Shown piece by piece: positions 48,040 to 57,997 of a stretch of DNA of 64,000 nucleotides. Position 1 is the stretch's first letter, and each line of letters begins with the position of its first letter. This DNA is from Halobacillus amylolyticus. Lineage in GTDB: Bacteria > Bacillota > Bacilli > Bacillales > Halobacillaceae. The position numbers were made by a program, and so were the translations under genes. The DNA lies in NCBI RefSeq assembly GCF_022921115.1, contig NZ_CP095075.1, positions 2,143,501 to 2,207,500 on the forward strand, in the 5' to 3' direction. Under the pieces are notes generated by a model that made no database searches, was not told the DNA's origin, and saw only the letters and a program-made list of their open reading frames with translations.

Positions 48040-48068
48040 TTGAAAAACAGAACAAGTGTTCGTATAAT
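48040..48068 (+). promoter_or_regulatory. immA-int promoter carrying a LexA box
   Basis: TTGAAA (48040-48045), a 17-base spacer, TATAAT (48063-48068): a near-ideal vegetative promoter. Within the spacer, AGAACAAGTGTTCG (48049-48062) matches the Bacillus LexA consensus CGAACRNRYGTTYG at 13 of 14 positions. LexA bound there would block polymerase, giving DNA-damage control of the protease and integrase. Confidence 0.75.
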
Positions 48069-48090
48069 ACTCATAAGGATGGTGATTAGT

Positions 48091-48582
48091 TTGAGATTTC
48101 CTTGCTACACAACCACAATTCTAGAAGACCTTATAACTCAGTGGTATAAAAGTCACAATTTTAAAGAACCGACTGATTTAAGTGTTCATAACATTGGATT
48201 TGAGAACAAGATCTTTGTTAACTGTAGACCCACTCAAGCTAGTTATATGAAATTAGGGAAGTTTCAAGAAATTGTTTTAGATAGTCGCCTTCCCCAGGTA
48301 AACCAAAGAGAGCAATTCTTCCATGAGCTTTGCCACGCTTTGAGACATGCTGGACGGCAGTTAATAATGCCTAAAGATTTTTATGAGCTTCAAGAAAGAG
48401 ATGCAAGGCACTTCACTCTTTACGCCTCGCTACCCTATCACATGATTAAAGAGTATACCTTGAGTGATCCTGAAATCATTAATGTATGGTCTCAAGATTT
48501 CAATATTCCTTTAGACGTATGCCAGGAACGACTGGAGAAAATTAAGAGACGTCCTATTGTACCAGGAAAAACCATTTTATAA
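48091..48582 (+). CDS. ImmA-like metalloprotease
   Basis: About 163 residues from a TTG at 48091 with AAGGATGG upstream; a longer frame to 48040 would begin inside the promoter. It has the IrrE/ImmA zinc motif HELCHALRHAG in the middle, with downstream acidic and helical parts. In ICEBs1 ImmA cleaves the repressor ImmR after DNA damage and starts excision. It is followed by the integrase 27 bases on. Confidence 0.8.
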   Translation: MRFPCYTTTILEDLITQWYKSHNFKEPTDLSVHNIGFENKIFVNCRPTQASYMKLGKFQEIVLDSRLPQVNQREQFFHELCHALRHAGRQLIMPKDFYELQERDARHFTLYASLPYHMIKEYTLSDPEIINVWSQDFNIPLDVCQERLEKIKRRPIVPGKTIL

Positions 48583-48609
48583 TTTATAGTTTAGATAGGA
48601 GGTAATTCT

Positions 48610-49794
48610 ATGGCATATATAAGAAAAAGAGGTAACAAGTGGTCATATCAAGTAGAATGGTTAGATCCAGTCACCGGAACAAGAAGAACAAAGTCTAAAG
48701 GTGGCTTCACAAGAAAAACAGATGCAAGAGTAGAAGCAGAGGAATTAGAAAGGGAGTTAAGAGAAGGATCCTTTGTTGAAGAAAACAAAATTACTCTTAA
48801 TGAATTCGCCGATGAATGGCTTAATTTCTATGCGAAGAATTCTAAGGTTAGCTCGCACCGTGGGCGTACTAAAGAATTGAAGCATTTTAGAACATATTTT
48901 TCGAAAATGAAATTAACTAATATTACAAGGAAACACTATCAAGCATTTCTTGATGACCTACACGAAAAAGGATACGCCCATAATACCTTGGATGGAATCC
49001 ATACTACTGGCCGAATGTTATTTAAGAAGGCGTTAGAATTTAACCTTATTAAAACAAATCCAAGTGAGTTCGCAAAAATCCCAAAGAAAATTCAAACAGT
49101 CGAGGAAATTGAGCAGAATGATGAGGTAATAAAATTTTTAGAGAAGAATGAGCTGATAACTTTTTTAAAAACAGCTAAGGGAAAGGGATTAGATAGGGAT
49201 TTTATTATGTTTCTCACCCTTGCTTATAGTGGCTTGCGTGTAGGAGAAATGCTGGCACTTAAATGGACAGATGTGAACTTCAATAATGACACTATCCGCA
49301 TTACAAAAACCTATTACAATCCTAATAATAATACGAAGGATTATCAGCTGCTCACTCCTAAAACAAAAGGATCTATACGGACGTTAAAAATGGACAAGCA
49401 AGTGATGAATGAGTTTAAGAAGCATTTAACTTACCAGAAAGAAATTAAAATGGCTCTTGGAGATCTCTACAATGATTTTGGATTTGTATTTGCAAAAGAG
49501 ATAAATAATCCGGGTTATCCTGATTTTATAAAAACGGTTGAAAACCGGATGAGACGTCTTTTAAAGCTTAGTGGGATCGAGAAGAATGTTACACCACATT
49601 CCTTTAGGCACACCCATACCTCTCTTCTAATTGAGGCTGGCGTAGGATCCAAAGAAATTCAGCAAAGATTAGGTCATGGAGATATCAATACTACGATGAA
49701 CATCTATGCTCACATTACTAAGAATATGGAACAAAAGGCATCAGAAAAGTTCAGTGAACTTATGAAAGGAGCATTAGAGGAAGATATTTTATAA
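48610..49794 (+). CDS. int: tyrosine integrase
   Basis: 394 residues. N-terminal arm-binding domain (MAYIRKRGNKWSYQVEWLD), a core-binding domain (about 65-165), and a catalytic domain with all residues of the tyrosine recombinases: the Arg in YSGLRVGEMLAL, a Lys near TKGSIRTLK, HSFRHTHTSLL, GHGDINTTMNIYAHI with the nucleophile Tyr. It should recombine the groEL 3'-end core repeated at 17845 and 52087. Ribosome site AGGAGG. Confidence 0.95.
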   Translation: MAYIRKRGNKWSYQVEWLDPVTGTRRTKSKGGFTRKTDARVEAEELERELREGSFVEENKITLNEFADEWLNFYAKNSKVSSHRGRTKELKHFRTYFSKMKLTNITRKHYQAFLDDLHEKGYAHNTLDGIHTTGRMLFKKALEFNLIKTNPSEFAKIPKKIQTVEEIEQNDEVIKFLEKNELITFLKTAKGKGLDRDFIMFLTLAYSGLRVGEMLALKWTDVNFNNDTIRITKTYYNPNNNTKDYQLLTPKTKGSIRTLKMDKQVMNEFKKHLTYQKEIKMALGDLYNDFGFVFAKEINNPGYPDFIKTVENRMRRLLKLSGIEKNVTPHSFRHTHTSLLIEAGVGSKEIQQRLGHGDINTTMNIYAHITKNMEQKASEKFSELMKGALEEDIL

Positions 49795-49800
49795 AAATCA

Positions 49801-49831
49801 AAAAAAGCACCTATAAGAGGTGCTTTTTAGT
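49801..49831. terminator. bidirectional terminator at the int end
   Basis: AAAAAGCACCT and AGGTGCTTTTT around a 5-base loop, between the convergent integrase and the three-gene cassette. T runs exist on both strands. Confidence 0.85.
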
Positions 49832-49834
49832 AAT

Positions 49835-50254
49835 TTATACAAATCCCAAGGTCGTCCCGATAGTCATAATTGAAGCTACATTACCAATAGATTCTTTAAT
49901 CCAGGTCCAATACTTTTTTGCTTTTTCCTTATCATGATCTTGAAGAGCTTTTTTGAAATTCTCATAATGATGTAAATTTTCTTCAGTTTCTCTTTCACTT
50001 GAAGTGCTCTTTAATATTTCATCTTTTAATTCCATTAGAACTTCTTGAGAAATACCTTCGTTCTTTTCTATTTTTTGATTAATTTCTTTTGAGTTAACTT
50101 CTGAGTCATCCCCTAAATTAACTCCACTAATATTGGAATCCTTGATATCTTTAAATGTTCTACTATTATCATTCATAATTAAATCCCCATTTACTTTAAT
50201 AATGATATTACCATCAAACATTCGATTTAATTTTGCTTGAGTCTCTTCGAACAT
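49835..50254 (-). CDS. cassette gene 3: small protein with terminal hydrophobic segment
   Basis: 139 residues, not recognised. The first half is rich in Asn, Asp and Ser with short-period pattern (IIIKVNGDLIMNDNSRTF, DIKDSNISGVNLGDDSEV), the middle is charged and helical, and the end is a hydrophobic stretch (IGNVASIMTIGTTLGFV) that could insert in a membrane. That layout recalls small effector proteins of conflict systems, but this is inference. It follows gene 2 by 38 bases. Confidence 0.55.
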   Translation of the reverse strand: MFEETQAKLNRMFDGNIIIKVNGDLIMNDNSRTFKDIKDSNISGVNLGDDSEVNSKEINQKIEKNEGISQEVLMELKDEILKSTSSERETEENLHHYENFKKALQDHDKEKAKKYWTWIKESIGNVASIMTIGTTLGFV

Positions 50255-50292
50255 GTTAATACTATCTATCGAAACAGCATTTTGACCATTTT

Positions 50293-50685
50293 TTATAGGG
50301 CTTTTAATAGATTCCGGCCTTTTTTTTTATTTCGTATATGTTCCTTATAATTACTATTTAGTTTGAAAACTGGAAATACTCGATCGCCTCTTACTAACAC
50401 TTCTTCTTCACAATCTTCACATTCTAGATGCTTTCCCATATAGCTCTCTACATCTTTTGTTCTATACATAATGTGATTACAATCATAGTCAGGACATCTT
50501 ATTTCCCAGAGCAATTCCAAACGACCATCCTCTGTTAAAGTCAATAGGTAGTCAAAAACTACATTCAGGGGTATGTCAGTAGACTTACTAATTAAAGTTG
50601 GATAGAATCTTTCCACACGTGAAAAAGCGAGGTTATTTATTATCTCGTCGATTGTTTCTTTATCCATATAATTAATTACAGTCAC
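50293..50685 (-). CDS. cassette gene 2: winged-helix plus zinc-ribbon protein
   Basis: 130 residues. The first 65 have the helical pattern of a winged helix (FSRVERFYPTLISKSTDIPL, VVFDYLLTLTEDGRLELLWE), followed by a four-cysteine ribbon: C-x4-C (CPDYDC) and C-x2-C (CEDC). Proteins of this make-up often bridge sensors and effectors in defence loci, by my recollection of the family; no precise family is recognised. It is 20 bases after gene 1. Confidence 0.55.
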   Translation of the reverse strand: MTVINYMDKETIDEIINNLAFSRVERFYPTLISKSTDIPLNVVFDYLLTLTEDGRLELLWEIRCPDYDCNHIMYRTKDVESYMGKHLECEDCEEEVLVRGDRVFPVFKLNSNYKEHIRNKKKGRNLLKAL

Positions 50686-50705
50686 ACTAACACCACCTTA
50701 AAGGT

Positions 50706-51788
50706 TTAAACTTGAATAACCTTGTCACGAATCTCCTTAATAACTTCTTCTGTTGTTTTATTTGAACGGAAGTACACAGATTTTGAATCTACTCCAACTT
50801 GGATAGAGAATTCTTTATTCATATTGTCTATTTCTACATTGAACTTAATATATCCTCCTGAAGTTTGAAGATAAGGACTTAATAATCTATAAAATACTGT
50901 ACTTCTTAAATCACTTTCATCTACTTTTAAGCCAACGTTGCCCATTCCAGCAAGTATAATCGCAATAAATGGCGAAGTCAATAATTCTTCCCCTAACACA
51001 ACACTTGCTTCATCCAACTTCTCTTGTAACAAATCAATTTGCTCATTTTCATAGTATTGATCAATTGCACTTAATATATTTACAATTGCTTCGTTTTCTT
51101 GATCGCTAAAGGTTTCAATCCACGTTTCTGGAAATGCCTTAGATTCATATAATCTACCTTGATCTAAAGCATCAGCGATAGCGTCTACATTAGAACCAAA
51201 GGGAGCTAAGAAATTATATTTGTTCAAAGTGATTTGTTGTCTTACATAGCCTGCCACAACCTCAGCTATCTTTAACGCTTCGTCAGGTTTGGCCCTAACT
51301 TCAATCATTTCCGTTTCCTCGTTTACGTATACTGTAGCCGTATTTGTTGTAGGTAAAACCTCAATATCTTCACCCATGATCCTTCTTGTTCCATCTTTAT
51401 ATAAAAAACGAAGATAATATGTGCTTTCATCCAATTCAGCTCCGCTACGCAATACTGGAGTTGTAGTTAAGTCGCGTTCTGTATAAGGTATCTTATCTTG
51501 AAAAGGGTTGACATGCTCTTTTTGAATAATTTGTTCTTTTAAGTTACCTAAACCTTCACATTCAAACCATGACACTGAAGTTCTTCCTGCTAGTAACTTA
51601 TTATAATAATGAGATAATTTTTCATCTCTCTGCTCGCTATTTAAACTTTTAATGGTTTCCCATATGGAGCGAGCAAGATCAAAAGCAACTCCTTGGTTAG
51701 ATAAATTCAAAGAAGTACATATGTCTTTAAGGTCACTTTTGGGCAATTTTGAAATGTCTGGGAATGTAATTATATCTGCTACTTTAAT
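50706..51788 (-). CDS. cassette gene 1: unknown protein with SAP-like N-terminus
   Basis: About 346-360 residues, not recognised. The N-terminus (LPKSDLKDICTSLNLSNQGV, AFDLARSIWE) resembles a SAP-type DNA-binding motif. The rest is mixed alpha/beta (YYLRFLYKDGTRRIMGEDIE, NTATVYVNEETEMIEVRAKP) with a C-terminal region that could be a ligand- or protein-binding module. The first standard start is a TTG at 51746 with no ribosome site. The frame stays open upstream to GGGAGAGG (51795-51802), which sits six bases before an in-frame ATT at 51788. That non-standard start would add IKVADIITFPDISK. Confidence 0.6.
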   Translation of the reverse strand: MKVADIITFPDISKLPKSDLKDICTSLNLSNQGVAFDLARSIWETIKSLNSEQRDEKLSHYYNKLLAGRTSVSWFECEGLGNLKEQIIQKEHVNPFQDKIPYTERDLTTTPVLRSGAELDESTYYLRFLYKDGTRRIMGEDIEVLPTTNTATVYVNEETEMIEVRAKPDEALKIAEVVAGYVRQQITLNKYNFLAPFGSNVDAIADALDQGRLYESKAFPETWIETFSDQENEAIVNILSAIDQYYENEQIDLLQEKLDEASVVLGEELLTSPFIAIILAGMGNVGLKVDESDLRSTVFYRLLSPYLQTSGGYIKFNVEIDNMNKEFSIQVGVDSKSVYFRSNKTTEEVIKEIRDKVIQV

Positions 51789-51946
51789 AACAATCCTCTC
51801 CCTTTATATGTATGTTAATCCTTATCTTAATACTAAAGTAATTTTTTGTAAATAATTGAAAAAGGTTATCTGTATGGTTTTCCCCTTGTCAATCCCAATT
51901 TATTTTAGTACCTTAGCCGAAAATCTCTATATTATTACATAACATT

Positions 51947-51986
51947 AAAAAAGCCTCTCAAAAGTTCATAAAACTAATGAGAGGCC
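51947..51986 (-). terminator. element-borne terminator now serving groEL
   Basis: GCCTCTCA and TGAGAGGC with inner AGTT/AACT pairing; on the minus strand TTTTTT follows. It lies 102 bases beyond the groEL stop but inside element A, and its counterpart stands at 17727-17765. The remainder of 51789-52087 shows no gene. Confidence 0.8.
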
Positions 51987-52015
51987 CTAGGATTTAGACA
52001 TGTAATTTCTAAAAA

Positions 52016-52035
52016 TCCAGTCAAAATCCAGTCAA
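52016..52035. repeat. arm-type integrase site pair, right end
   Basis: ATCCAGTCA at 52016-52024 and 52027-52035, 11 bases apart, as at 17977-17996. Element B's right end has a single variant ATCCTGTCA at 17784-17792. Confidence 0.55.
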
Positions 52036-52044
52036 TATTCATTT

Positions 52045-53740
<1,696 letters not shown>

Positions 53741-53790
53741 TCATCAAATTTCGTATCGATATCCTCTATGGTTATAACCCATTGTAGATA

Positions 53791-54075
53791 TTACTGAACG
53801 ACTGCTAAAATATCACTTTCGCGAATGATTAAGTATTCATTGCCTTCATATTTTACTTCAGTACCTGCAAACTTAGAATAGATGACGTGATCACCTTGTG
53901 AAACTTCAAGTGCAATCTTTTCACCGTTTTCAGTTACTCGTCCTGTTCCAACTGCTACGATTTTACCTTCTTGAGGCTTTTCTTTCGCAGAGTCGGGAAG
54001 TACGATTCCGCTTGCAGTAGTTTGTTCTTCTTCTACTAATTCAATTACAATACGATCACCTAGTGGCTTTAACAA
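53791..54075 (-). CDS. groES: co-chaperonin GroES
   Basis: 94 residues, complete: [20 protein letters not shown], the mobile loop ([16 protein letters not shown]), and the C-terminal [13 protein letters not shown]. First gene of the groESL operon, 65 bases before groEL, with AGGAGGGTG before the ATG. Confidence 0.97.
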   Translation of the reverse strand: MLKPLGDRIVIELVEEEQTTASGIVLPDSAKEKPQEGKIVAVGTGRVTENGEKIALEVSQGDHVIYSKFAGTEVKYEGNEYLIIRESDILAVVQ

Positions 54076-54123
54076 TTAGGACACCCTCCTTAATAAGGTT
54101 CATTTCTCGATTTGTGTCGGTTA

Positions 54124-54189
54124 TTAGCACTCTAAAGTGTCGAGTGCTAACACAATTCTTATCATAATCAATTCATTACCGTTTTTCAA
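54124..54189 (-). promoter_or_regulatory. groESL promoter with CIRCE element
   Basis: TTGAAA (54184-54189), 17 bases, TATGAT (54161-54166) on the minus strand, followed by a perfect CIRCE: TTAGCACTC, nine bases, GAGTGCTAA (54124-54150). CIRCE is the operator of the heat-shock repressor HrcA. Confidence 0.96.
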
Positions 54190-54332
54190 GTAGAAAGATT
54201 AGATTTTTCACATATTTTTTCTGCAATTTTCGAAGGCCCTCAATCCTTATCCTTACTTGTGGTTTTTAAACTGTGATAAAATACATAAGGTATGTAATGT
54301 TACTTTTTTTAGAAAAAAGGAGTCGTGTCTAG

Positions 54333-55043
54333 ATGCCTAAACGATATTGGTATATTATTCTTACGTATGTGGCTGCACAGCTGTCCACATTCGTTGGATT
54401 GCCACTTATGTTAGTTCTTGGTTTAAATCAGTCGGATGCCATTGCTGCATGGTCAGTTATCAGCTTTACGATCGCTACGATTATCATTCTGAGATTGCTA
54501 AGAAAAGATATGAAACAAGCCACAATGCGGGAAGATAGATCGGGTGCAGGAAAGATCATTCTTTGGTCTATTTTAGGTGTATTTCTCGCCTTATTTGCTC
54601 AAGGGATAGCCGCTCTGATTGAAACAGAGATATTCGGTGTACCAGCTGGCTCTGAGAATACGATGAACTTAATGGAAATTGCAAGACAATCCCCATTATT
54701 TATCTTATTACCTGTCGTATTTGCACCAATCACCGAGGAAATCATTTTCCGTAAAATCATTTTTGGTTCGATTTACAAGAAATCCAATTTCTTTGTTGCT
54801 GTCCTTCTGTCGGCACTCATATTCGGTGCGTTTCACTTCGACTTTGAACATATACTCGTCTATTTCGCAATGGGCGTTGTCTTCGCCTTTCTTTATGTGA
54901 AGACAAAAAGCATTATTACGCCGATCATTGCCCATATGGCAATGAATTCATTCGTCGTAATCACACAGTTTTTCGTTTCAGAAGAGGAAATTCGCCGCAT
55001 GCAGGAACAATTGCAAACCATTTTCATTGGAGGCCTTCTGTAG
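54333..55043 (+). CDS. ydiL: CPBP-family intramembrane protease YdiL
   Basis: 236 residues with seven or eight membrane helices and the Abi/CAAX motifs: EEIIFRKIIF (glutamate pair and Arg), FGAFHFD (His) and PIIAHMAMNS (His, Asn). It matches the place of ydiL next to groES in B. subtilis. The substrate is not known; relatives cut lipidated proteins or help immunity. AAAGGAG precedes the ATG. Confidence 0.88.
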   Translation: MPKRYWYIILTYVAAQLSTFVGLPLMLVLGLNQSDAIAAWSVISFTIATIIILRLLRKDMKQATMREDRSGAGKIILWSILGVFLALFAQGIAALIETEIFGVPAGSENTMNLMEIARQSPLFILLPVVFAPITEEIIFRKIIFGSIYKKSNFFVAVLLSALIFGAFHFDFEHILVYFAMGVVFAFLYVKTKSIITPIIAHMAMNSFVVITQFFVSEEEIRRMQEQLQTIFIGGLL

Positions 55044-55044
55044 T

Positions 55045-55248
55045 ATGAGGATTTCTCCTTTATTTATGGCCTTTCTTTATTTCGCAATGGGGGCAGCATT
55101 TACTTTAATTGCTGTCCACTCTGCGGAAGAAACCGTATGGAATATAAGGACTTTGCTTCCTGTACTCATTGCCACTTTTAACTTCGCTGTAACCGTCCGC
55201 CTAATTATTGCTTATATTAAAATAAAAAAAGCTAACAACAAAAAATAA
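55045..55248 (+). CDS. ydiK: small membrane protein YdiK
   Basis: 67 residues from the ATG at 55045, one base after the ydiL stop, with GGAGG upstream in the ydiL end. Two membrane helices (PLFMAFLYFAMGAAFTLIAV, VLIATFNFAVTVRLIIAYI) and a lysine-rich end, as in DUF4305/YdiK. Function unknown. Confidence 0.75.
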   Translation: MRISPLFMAFLYFAMGAAFTLIAVHSAEETVWNIRTLLPVLIATFNFAVTVRLIIAYIKIKKANNKK

Positions 55249-55263
55249 CTTACCAGGAGCTCC

Positions 55264-55470
55264 ATGAACCCTGTGCTTGAAGGTGACCGAATTCAGCTTA
55301 GATGATCAACCTTTTCAGAACTGTTTTATGAATACAACCAACCGGCGATACGGTTTGATGAAAACCTTGGCTTTACCTATGAAGGAGCTCAACGGAATTT
55401 ATTTTATGAGACGGACGAGCCTATGATATGTATTTATACGGGATGCTTCGACAAAAAAAGTGAAGATAAA
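55264..55470 (+). pseudogene. relic of a GNAT acetyltransferase gene
   Basis: A start MNPVLEGDRIQLR is stopped by TGA; farther on, LGFTYEGAQRNLFYE is the C-terminal signature of ribosomal-protein-type GNAT enzymes. About 100 residues between are missing. A gap of 290 bases otherwise has only the terminator at 55477. Confidence 0.65.
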
Positions 55471-55476
55471 ATAGAC

Positions 55477-55522
55477 AAAAGTAACGCCGTGGGCTCTACA
55501 TTATGCTCACAGCGTTACTTTT
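55477..55522. terminator. terminator after the MFS gene
   Basis: AAAAGTAACGC and GCGTTACTTTT with further GGGC/GCTC pairing inside; works on both strands. Confidence 0.85.
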
Positions 55523-55538
55523 TGTCTTGCTTCATCGT

Positions 55539-56954
55539 TTAGACACGTTCAGACTGCTTATCCTCCTGAACTCCTTTTAGGATAAATGAAAACGGGATCG
55601 CTAGGATCAACACCCCTGCCGAGACTAGGAACGCTTCATTCAATGTTTGTAATGTAGCTGCTTGCATATCTATATCGGGGGCCGTTGCAATTTGTGCCCG
55701 CCTCACTTCATAATAAATCGAAAAAAACACAATGCCGAGCGAAGATGAAATTTGTCTAATAATGTTATTCATAGCTGACCCTTGAGCAACGAGCGATTCA
55801 GGAATTGCATTCATCCCTGAAGTCGTGGCAGGCATATTGCCCATTCCCATGCCTAAGCCGCGAATCGTATTAAGAGCCAGGATCAACCAGTATGGTGTAG
55901 ATAACTGCAGCATGCCGAGACCAAGGGTTGCCGCTGCCATGATGGCAAGCCCAGGTGGCACGACATATTTGGGCCCTTTTTTATCAAGCAAGCGTCCTCC
56001 GATCGACATAAATATTCCACTTGCCACCGCCGCTGGAAGAAACAACAATCCTGTCATTACCGCGGATAACTCGTACACATTTTGGATAAGTAAAGGCAGT
56101 AAAAAAATCCCTGAAAACAATCCAATCGAAGCAGACGAAGTGACTAAAATCGACACTGTATACGTTGGTACTTTAAAGACAGACAGATTAAGCAAAGGAT
56201 CATCCTGCCTGTTTTCATAGAACACAAATAGAATAAGCGCTGACAGTCCACCTGTTACAAGAACAATATTCAATGGGTCCACTAATGTGTCAACACTGCG
56301 TCCCCTGCCAAGTGCATATAAAATAGACCCTATTCCGAGTGTAATGATCAGAAAGCCGATATAATCAAACCGCTTCGTTGGATTCGTTTCCGTACGTTCA
56401 AGAAACTTAGAAGATAAAATAAGCCCAATTAAACCAAATGGAATATTAAAAGCAAACAACCAGGGCCAGTCTAAAAACTGGATGATCAATCCTCCGACTG
56501 TCGGTCCAATGGCTGGTGCGACCATCGCTGCGACCCCGTACACCCCTACAGCCAGTCCTCGTTCATTACGTGGAAAGGAATTGAAGATGAGTGCCATAGC
56601 GATAGGCATCATTAAACCGCCAGCCATTCCTTGAATCGCTCGAGAAAAAATAATCATTCCAAGCGTTTGTGAGAATACTCCACATAAAGAGCCTATGATA
56701 AAGATACATAACCCTACCATGTACACTTTCTTTTTACCGAAGCGGTCTCCAAAATAACCGGTTAGCGGCATGGTCATTCCCATGGAAACCATAAAAATTG
56801 TCAAGATCCAGCCTACAGACACGGCATTAGAATTGAAAATATCAATAAATCTTGGCAACGTAGGGTTAAGCATACTGTTATTTAAAATAACAGTAAAGGT
56901 TCCAAACAGGACAGAAACTACGACTAACCACTTGTGCGGCAACTTCCTCATCAT
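55539..56954 (-). CDS. DHA2-family drug/proton exporter
   Basis: About 471 residues from the ATG at 56954 behind GGGAGGGG; a longer frame to 56993 has no site. Fourteen predicted membrane helices in the EmrB/QacA pattern, with motif A GYFGDRFGKKKVYMVG and motif C near GVAAMVAPAIGPTVGG. It should expel drugs or other hydrophobic compounds by proton antiport; the substrate is unknown. In B. subtilis the tatAy-tatCy genes occupy this interval. Confidence 0.9.
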   Translation of the reverse strand: MMRKLPHKWLVVVSVLFGTFTVILNNSMLNPTLPRFIDIFNSNAVSVGWILTIFMVSMGMTMPLTGYFGDRFGKKKVYMVGLCIFIIGSLCGVFSQTLGMIIFSRAIQGMAGGLMMPIAMALIFNSFPRNERGLAVGVYGVAAMVAPAIGPTVGGLIIQFLDWPWLFAFNIPFGLIGLILSSKFLERTETNPTKRFDYIGFLIITLGIGSILYALGRGRSVDTLVDPLNIVLVTGGLSALILFVFYENRQDDPLLNLSVFKVPTYTVSILVTSSASIGLFSGIFLLPLLIQNVYELSAVMTGLLFLPAAVASGIFMSIGGRLLDKKGPKYVVPPGLAIMAAATLGLGMLQLSTPYWLILALNTIRGLGMGMGNMPATTSGMNAIPESLVAQGSAMNNIIRQISSSLGIVFFSIYYEVRRAQIATAPDIDMQAATLQTLNEAFLVSAGVLILAIPFSFILKGVQEDKQSERV

Positions 56955-57119
56955 ACCCCTCCCTACTATTTCGACATCCGAACTATTTATCACTATACCC
57001 CTCCACCACTCCGCTTAACCAATAAAATGGAAGGCAAAGTGGGTAATGCTTCTCATCTTTAGCTAAGCAATCACTTAAAATAAATATCTTCATACAGTAT
57101 CAATGAAGGAGGGGCGATT

Positions 57120-57305
57120 ATGTATCACTTAGCTACACTTTATTTAGCTTGTATTCTGGCTGGTTTTGCCTTAGCTAATATTCCAACCTCAGCTGTTATC
57201 ACCGCAGAGGTCGCTAGCTTTTTTTCTATAATAGGTGGAATAGCGATCATTGTTTTTGCTTTAGCACTACTTTATCTCGGAGTTAAGGCTCTAATAAATA
57301 AGTAA
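57120..57305 (+). CDS. small two-helix membrane protein
   Basis: 61 residues with AAGGAGG upstream and two hydrophobic segments (ATLYLACILAGFALANI, FFSIIGGIAIIVFALALLYL). No known family. The good ribosome site and following terminator support expression. Confidence 0.65.
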   Translation: MYHLATLYLACILAGFALANIPTSAVITAEVASFFSIIGGIAIIVFALALLYLGVKALINK

Positions 57306-57312
57306 TAAAGCA

Positions 57313-57342
57313 AAAAGAGACCGCAACCAAACGGTCTCTTTT
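57313..57342. terminator. bidirectional terminator
   Basis: AAAAGAGACCG and CGGTCTCTTTT around an 8-base loop, between the small membrane gene and rex. Confidence 0.88.
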
Positions 57343-57985
57343 AGTCTTCTTCATTTAAAGGATAATGCTTTAAAAAATAGACAAGTGCTTGTAACTCAAT
57401 GGCTAGATCAATGTGGTGAACACGGACATTGGAAGGCACAGTGATGCGGGCAGGTGTGAAGTTTAGTACACCAGATATCCCTGCTTCTACCAGTCTATCT
57501 GCAATTCCTTGTGCAGCTGTAGCAGGAACGGTTAAAATCGCTACACCAATTCCGTCCATATGCTTCTCTAAATCATCGATGTGCTGAACTGGCACACCTC
57601 CTACCTCTTCCCCTATTCTATCGTGATTGGCATCAAACGCCACTTCTATTTTTGTATTATTATTTTTCGTGAAGTTATAGTTTAGAAAGGCTGTTCCAAG
57701 ATTTCCAACACCGATCAATGCAACCTTAGTTGTTTCGTCCTGGTCCAGGGTCTTTCTAAAAAAGGAAAGTAAATATTCCACATTATAGCCATAGCCCTTT
57801 TTCCCAAGGGCTCCGAAATAGGAAAAATCGCGGCGGATCGTAGCTGAATCCACTTTCACAGCTTCACTTAATTCTTTTGACGATACCCGAAGCTTCCCTT
57901 GGCCATGTAAGTTATTTAAAAAACGATAGTATAGCGGTAATCGCTTGGCCGTTGCCTGTGGAATCTTCGTATGTTCTGAATCCAT
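57341..57985 (-). CDS. rex: redox-sensing repressor Rex
   Basis: 214 residues: an N-terminal winged helix ([34 protein letters not shown]) and a Rossmann domain with [12 protein letters not shown]. Rex senses the NADH/NAD+ ratio and represses fermentation and respiration genes when NAD+ is high. It follows moaC by 12 bases. Confidence 0.95.
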   Translation of the reverse strand: MDSEHTKIPQATAKRLPLYYRFLNNLHGQGKLRVSSKELSEAVKVDSATIRRDFSYFGALGKKGYGYNVEYLLSFFRKTLDQDETTKVALIGVGNLGTAFLNYNFTKNNNTKIEVAFDANHDRIGEEVGGVPVQHIDDLEKHMDGIGVAILTVPATAAQGIADRLVEAGISGVLNFTPARITVPSNVRVHHIDLAIELQALVYFLKHYPLNEED

Positions 57986-57997
57986 TTCTCCACCTCC

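Noticed and set aside
57006..57119. Looked for tatAy-tatCy between rex and ydiK as in B. subtilis
   Set aside because: Not present; the interval holds the exporter and a small membrane protein whose sequence lacks TatA features.
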